This document shows positions 26,830 to 30,698 of a stretch of DNA of 30,698 bases, one piece after another. Made by a program: the position numbers and the translations under genes. The DNA is taken from positions 1 to 30,698 of the forward strand of contig JANBTH010000146.1 of assembly GCA_027578815.1 (NCBI GenBank), given 5' to 3'. The notes beneath the pieces were generated by a model. The model was given only the letters and a program-made list of their open reading frames with translations. It was not told the DNA's origin and did no database searches. The stretch comes from Coemansia sp. RSA 1804 (taxonomy: Eukaryota; Kickxellomycota; Kickxellomycetes; Kickxellales; Kickxellaceae). Each line of letters begins with the position of its first letter. Position 1 is the stretch's first letter.

Positions 26830-27978
26830 TCATGTGGCGGTGTTGGTTGTAGCAGACCCAGGCGCGCCGGATTCGGAGGCCATCAGCTTCGAGTGCTGTG
26901 TTTTCGCATCACACAGATCATCCAGCGTGAGCCTGCGCTTCGGATAGCTGATGTTTTGCTCAAGGAACGGGTGCTTAACAGGACACGGGTCCTCCTTAAA
27001 GTACGGGTGGTCAAGGGCATCGCTGGCGGAGATTCTGCGCTCAGGATCGTATTCAAGCAGACTGGAGAGCAGCTGGAACCCCTGGTCGGACTTGTGGCCG
27101 GTGTTGGAGAACCAGGTCTTCAGAGCGCTCGGGTAGTGTCTAAACTGCTTCATGTGGTGAAAGTCGGGCATCAGCTCGATCTTGGGCCACTGCTCCTTGG
27201 TTGGCGTGCCCAGGATCTCGAGGATCTTGCTCACCTGGCTGCGCTGGAATGGGATTTGCTTCTTCTCGATCTTCACCTCCTCGCCCTTGAACAGCGGCCG
27301 CAGTGCAAGCATCTCGGCGAAGATACATCCAATCGACCACATATCGATCGCTGTGGTGTAGTGACGCGACCCGAGGAGCAGCTCGGGCGCCCGATACCAC
27401 ACGGTGACAACCACCTTATCGCCGTTGAAAAGCGTCTGGAACGGGCGGCGGAACACTCTGGCCAGCCCCATATCACCCACCTTGACGACCCCGCTGGAGG
27501 TGATCATAATGTTGGCCGGCTTCAGGTCGCGCTGCAGAATCAGGTTGGCGTGCAAGTACGCGACGCCGTTGATGAGCTGCCACAGAATGGACTTGATGAC
27601 CGGCTCCGTCATCGGTTTGCGCAGATGGTGCATATGGTGCTGCATGATCGAGAGCAGATCAAACTCCGCGTAATCCATCACCATGTGGATTGCGTTGTCG
27701 TCCATTATAACCTCGCACAGCTCCACAATGTTCTCGTGGTGCAGTTCCCGACACAATCCTATTTCCCGGCACGCAGACTGCGAGATCCCCGTTGTTGGCC
27801 GCGACTCGCCCTCGCGCTCCGGTTTGAACTTCTTGATGGCCAGCTCGATGGGCGGACCCTCCCGTGGCCGCGCCTTGTACACGCGTCCATACGTTCCGGA
27901 GCTGATGAATCCAATGATCTCGTATTTTGCCCGCACCCGTATCCGCTGCTTCTCGCGCTTACGCTTGTAGTTCTCCAT
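26830..27978 (-). CDS. CDK8: Mediator cyclin-dependent kinase Cdk8/Srb10
   Basis: Intronless, 382 aa, ATG at 27978. A complete kinase domain spans about 19-327. Cdk8-specific marks are the alpha-C sequence ISQSACREI (family SMSACRE) in place of PSTAIRE, and DMG (169-171) in place of DFG. Catalytic residues: glycine loop SSGTYGRVY, Lys49, Glu72, Asp151 with Lys153 and Asn156, Asp169, and WYRAPE (194-199). The activation loop has VVVTVWYRAPE as in Cdk8, with no canonical T-loop Thr-Tyr site. HRD is changed to Q149-R-D. The C-terminal extension has the Cdk8-like DPCPVKHPFLEQNISYPKRR (330-349, matching family YP.R). With cyclin C, Med12 and Med13 it forms the dissociable Mediator kinase module that phosphorylates the RNA polymerase II tail and transcription factors. 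Confidence 0.94.
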   Translation of the reverse strand: MENYKRKREKQRIRVRAKYEIIGFISSGTYGRVYKARPREGPPIELAIKKFKPEREGESRPTTGISQSACREIGLCRELHHENIVELCEVIMDDNAIHMVMDYAEFDLLSIMQHHMHHLRKPMTEPVIKSILWQLINGVAYLHANLILQRDLKPANIMITSSGVVKVGDMGLARVFRRPFQTLFNGDKVVVTVWYRAPELLLGSRHYTTAIDMWSIGCIFAEMLALRPLFKGEEVKIEKKQIPFQRSQVSKILEILGTPTKEQWPKIELMPDFHHMKQFRHYPSALKTWFSNTGHKSDQGFQLLSSLLEYDPERRISASDALDHPYFKEDPCPVKHPFLEQNISYPKRRLTLDDLCDAKTQHSKLMASESGAPGSATTNTAT

Positions 27979-28494
27979 CTCCAGTGGCTGCCGAAAGGAG
28001 GATAGAAGGTTTGTTGGTGGCCGTATTATATATCGCAGAGAAATGTAAGGTATGATTCATACAACATGCAAACAGGCCAATGAAAAGCAGCAGAAATGCA
28101 AGCCAAGTAGAATACAAGCGTCAAGGTGGATAAATTGAGGTAAAATAGAGAATGAAAGAACACAAAGTAACAGACCAAAGCAAGCGAGCGAACATAGCAA
28201 AATAAACAAACGCCTTGTCGTTTTGAAGCATTTCACAGTGATCTAATACTCTTCATTTCTTCCGTCCAATCAGATCGCCACAGAACGCTTATCGTGTTTT
28301 GGCAGCAAGTGTCGCACGCTTGAGCAAACCCTGATTATTTTTCTACTTTGGCACGCAGAAAAGATAAAGACTGACCTTGCAAAGAAGCCAGGCAGATGTG
28401 AAAAATAGTAACTTCTGTGTAAAAGAAAAGAATAGCGGATGAAGAAAAGAGGGGTGAAAAGATGAAAGAAGGAGAAAAAGGTTGGCTGGTGGGT
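27979..28494. promoter_or_regulatory. Cdk8 upstream region and Rieske 3' flank
   Basis: 516 bp, A-rich, with a CCAAT box in CCAATCAG context at 28266-28270. It is 288 bp upstream of Cdk8 in inverted orientation relative to that gene. No gene is seen. Confidence 0.45.
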
Positions 28495-29478
28495 CTATCC
28501 AACAGTCAGCTTATCGCCGTCGATCTCGTAGTCGGGGACCTCCATGTTCAGCGGCGCGGGGCCCTTGCGAATACGGCCAGAGACGTCGTAGTGGGAGCCG
28601 TGGCAGGGGCAGTACCAGCCTCCGTAGTCGCCCGAGTCGGTGGTAGGCACGCAGCCAAGATGAGTGCAGATGCCAACAATGACGAGCCACTCGGGCTTCT
28701 GCACACGCGACGCATCGTCCTGTGGATCCGGAAGACTTGCCAGGTTGACAGCGTTGGCGTCGTCAATCTCCTCCTGCGTGCGGTGCTTGATAAACACTGG
28801 CTTTCCACGCCACTTGATCGTCACCGTCTTTCCCAGAGGAATCGACGCCAGATCCACCTCGGACTTTGCCATCGCAAGCACATCGGCCGATGCTGCCATG
28901 TTTGACAGAAAGCCTTGCACCGATGACTGCGCTGCGCCCGTCAGCACTGCGCCCGACGCACCGAGCATAAAGTACGTGAAGGCACGGCTGCTGTCGCTCG
29001 AGCGCTCTTTGGTGTAGTCCGCAAACGATGGAACCTTCTCAGTGCCCGGCCCCGCTGCAAACCCAGACATAAAGCGCTGCTGCTTGAATACCGTAGGCGT
29101 AGCTATTCGAACCAGAATAAAAGGCAAGTTGCAAGCAAAAAAATCAATTTTAAAAAAGCTGCCGATTAGAATTCACAAATAAACAACACCACCTCCTTGC
29201 CTTTTCTTCTTTAAATCAAATTTGAGAAGACCAATCCAGTTCCTTCTATCTGCGATTTATTCTACATTTGTCTAGAGTCCAGGAGACTTACCAGTATAAG
29301 CAATCTTCATGGAGGCAGCGCCAGCAACAGTCGACTTACCGCTGTGAATGCTTGGTTCACTCTTAGCAGAGGGTGTGCTTCCGGCTGCCAACACTGCGCG
29401 TGCCGTCGAGCGACCAATGCTAGTGGTGAATCTTGTTGTGGTGGCGGCTGCGCCTGCTAGTTTGTTCGCGAGCGACAT
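28495..29478 (-). CDS. RIP1: Rieske iron-sulfur subunit of ubiquinol-cytochrome c reductase (complex III)
   Basis: Two exons, 29478-29292 and 29102-28495, joined in phase 1, give 264 aa. The start is the ATG at 29478, giving MSLANKLAG; the frame upstream begins only at TTG. A basic, Ala/Ser/Thr-rich mitochondrial presequence (about 1-75) precedes SFADYTKERSSDSSRAFTYF and a membrane helix (about 103-127). The soluble Rieske domain has CTHLGC (Cys208, His210) and CPCHGSHYD (Cys227, His230) for the 2Fe-2S cluster, with Cys213 and Cys229 placed for the conserved disulfide. The final GPAPLNMEVPDYEIDGDKL (243-261) is typical of mitochondrial Rieske proteins. It carries electrons from ubiquinol to cytochrome c1 in the inner membrane. 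Confidence 0.96.
29103..29291 (-). other. Intron 1 of the Rieske gene (189 nt)
   Basis: Minus-strand donor ACTG|GTAAGT and acceptor TTCGAATAG|CTACG. Splicing in phase 1 links the presequence (MKIAYT) to ATPTVFKQQRFMSG. Exon lengths of 187 and 608 nt sum to 265 codons including the stop. Confidence 0.9.
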
Positions 29479-30133
29479 TATTCGATAATCCCAATCCAAG
29501 TTATCTATATAGATTTTGCTACTAGAGAGAAAGGAAGGAAAGAAAAACTAGGCAGCTGAAGGTAACGAATGAAAGAAAGAGAAAAGAACAACTACAATCC
29601 AAATTTGAATTGAAGAAAGAAACAAAAAAGGACAAATTGCTCGAATCTTCCAATGTTCAAAGCTTTCTGAGGTTTGCTTTTTTGTAAGATAAGATCTAGA
29701 TTCAAGATTACGCTCTCAATTAATCTCTAGAAAAATCACAATCAAGAGATTATTATTTTCTAACAACAAAGCTGTAAGAAAAATATATTGGCAGAAACGC
29801 ATTTAACCATGGAATAAATAAATAAATAAGTAGCATATGAATAAAGATAGTATAATCCTTTTGAAATGGATATATGCACTTAATTCAACAGAATCACAGA
29901 CATAAAATGCATTTAGTTAGTTCTTAGTCAGGGCATTGTCTGTGGTAATGCTTGGTAGCCAGTCTTGTTCTTGAATCAACATACACAGCTGAATACATTA
30001 GTCTAAATCAACCAATGTTTAAAATTTTAAAAACACTATCTCTGATAAAACAACATGAATGTTTACATGATAGCCTAGTTGCTTTTATTTTATAATTATC
30101 AAAAGTGTTCTTAAAAACAAAACCTGATACAAA
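29479..30133. other. Spacer: Rieske promoter and kinase 3' flank
   Basis: 655 bp, one of the most A/T-rich stretches of the window, with an (AAAT)n run at 29814-29829. A pyrimidine/purine block (GAAAGAAAGAGAAAAG) lies near 29570. No gene is seen. Confidence 0.55.
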
Positions 30134-30698
30134 CTATGTACGCATGTGCTTGTTATCGGGACTATCTGCACCATCATGCTCATCATCTGAGCGTCTGCGT
30201 TTAGGAGGGGTTAATACTTCCATGTCTTCACTTACGGATAATGAGCATTCTTTGCTGGCTGACATCATTAGACTCAGCGTGTCTGAGTCCATGAATTTTT
30301 CGGCATGCTCCTTGCAAATGTCTCGCTCAAAATCCTCGACATACAGAAGCTTTCCTCCAATGCACTGGCCATTCTTTGTGAACAGAAAGCAGTACATTGC
30401 ATCCAGCACGCTGCGCAGGCGTTCATGAACGCTTACGCCGAATGATCTGTAGAAATACGCGCGCTCTGTAAGGAAGCCAATGCGCGCAGCGGCCAGACTG
30501 TGGCTGTCGAAAAGTCGGAAACCGGGGGGAGTGCCACTAGTAGTATCCGACAGCGCATGCAAAACCACATAGAATAGCGACTCGAGATCGTGGATAAGAC
30601 CACGCTTCGGGTTGCCAAGGAGAATCTGAACACTCATGTAGTGGGGAGTGCCAGTCATATTATCATGGTATGCTTCTGCTTCAACTGTATTGGCCGGA
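30134..30698 (-). CDS. FunK1-like fungal protein kinase, C-terminal part (partial at right edge)
   Basis: The frame is open to the right edge, so the start and the N-terminal lobe lie outside; 187 complete codons are visible. NMTGTPHYMSVQILL is the kinase activation-loop end/P+1 region (family TGT..FM...IL), followed by HDLESLFYVVLHAL, a signature of the FunK1 family (DDLESLFYVL). The remaining C-lobe helices run to about residue 120 of the visible part, then an acidic/Ser tail and a basic PPKRRR nuclear-localisation-like motif before the stop. FunK1 kinases are expanded in fungi; their substrates are mostly unknown. The catalytic loop and DFG cannot be checked in this window. Confidence 0.78.
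   Translation of the reverse strand, partial: PANTVEAEAYHDNMTGTPHYMSVQILLGNPKRGLIHDLESLFYVVLHALSDTTSGTPPGFRLFDSHSLAAARIGFLTERAYFYRSFGVSVHERLRSVLDAMYCFLFTKNGQCIGGKLLYVEDFERDICKEHAEKFMDSDTLSLMMSASKECSLSVSEDMEVLTPPKRRRSDDEHDGADSPDNKHMRT

Noticed and set aside
26800..28005. 401-codon plus-strand frame opposite Cdk8
   Set aside because: It is an antisense shadow of a GC3-biased kinase gene; the translation has no domain and the opposite strand is an unmistakable Cdk8.
29103..29115. GGTTCGAAT, like a tRNA T-loop, at the end of the Rieske intron
   Set aside because: No matching acceptor or anticodon stem is present around it; it is part of the 3' splice region.
1..30698. CRISPR arrays, insertion sequences, integrated viruses or bacterial-type operons
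   Set aside because: No regularly spaced repeats, terminal inverted repeats, transposase, integrase or viral reading frames were seen; gene structure is eukaryotic throughout.

Overview
The window looks like nuclear DNA of an early-diverging filamentous fungus, most plausibly Kickxellomycotina (Coemansia-like). That placement is inference from gene content: a Fet3-type oxidase fold, Fes1, a Vps9 protein with a CUE domain, a FunK1-type kinase, few GT-AG introns of about 190-560 nt, and GC-rich coding regions separated by A/T- and pyrimidine-rich spacers. I see no bacterial operons, CRISPR array, rRNA, confident tRNA, transposon or virus.

Layout. 1-2811 (-): 5' part of a Tpr/Mlp1 nuclear-basket nucleoporin, cut by the left edge. 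3158-5452 (-): mitochondrial-type propionyl/acetyl-CoA synthetase (ACSS3-like). 6086-7729 (-): a multicopper-oxidase fold that has lost most copper ligands. 8352-9875 (-): BAHD-like acyltransferase. 10820-13012 (+): multi-pass membrane protein with a sulfatase-like DUF229 domain. 13354-14049 (-): small heat-shock protein with a cysteine-rich and poly-proline insert. 14936-17854 (-): Vps9/CUE Rab5 exchange factor. 18322-19272 (+): Fes1, the Hsp70 exchange factor. 19584-20969 (+): DNA polymerase delta small subunit. 21148-21828 (-): SDF2-like MIR protein. 23045-24571 (+, three exons): PRL-type phosphatase without a CAAX box. 24984-26474 (-): BRCT protein. 26830-27978 (-): Cdk8/Srb10 Mediator kinase. 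28495-29478 (-, two exons): Rieske iron-sulfur protein of complex III. 30134-30698 (-): C-terminal part of a FunK1-like kinase, cut by the right edge.

The genes are independent eukaryotic units and do not form one pathway. Loose themes are chromatin and transcription (Tpr, Cdk8, BRCT protein, Pol delta), proteostasis (Fes1, small Hsp, SDF2), mitochondrial metabolism (ACSS3, Rieske) and membrane or secretory functions (Vps9, DUF229 protein, oxidase-like protein, PRL). The stretch from about 6 to 13 kb holds the less conserved, accessory-type genes and reads as less GC-rich at third codon positions than the housekeeping block at 15-21 kb.

The best candidates for something undescribed are the copper-ligand-depleted oxidase, the Cys-rich small Hsp, the PRL phosphatase with a replaced C-terminus and unusual leader and acceptor structure, and the Cdk8 with QRD in place of HRD. 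I found no multi-gene novel defence or mobile system.
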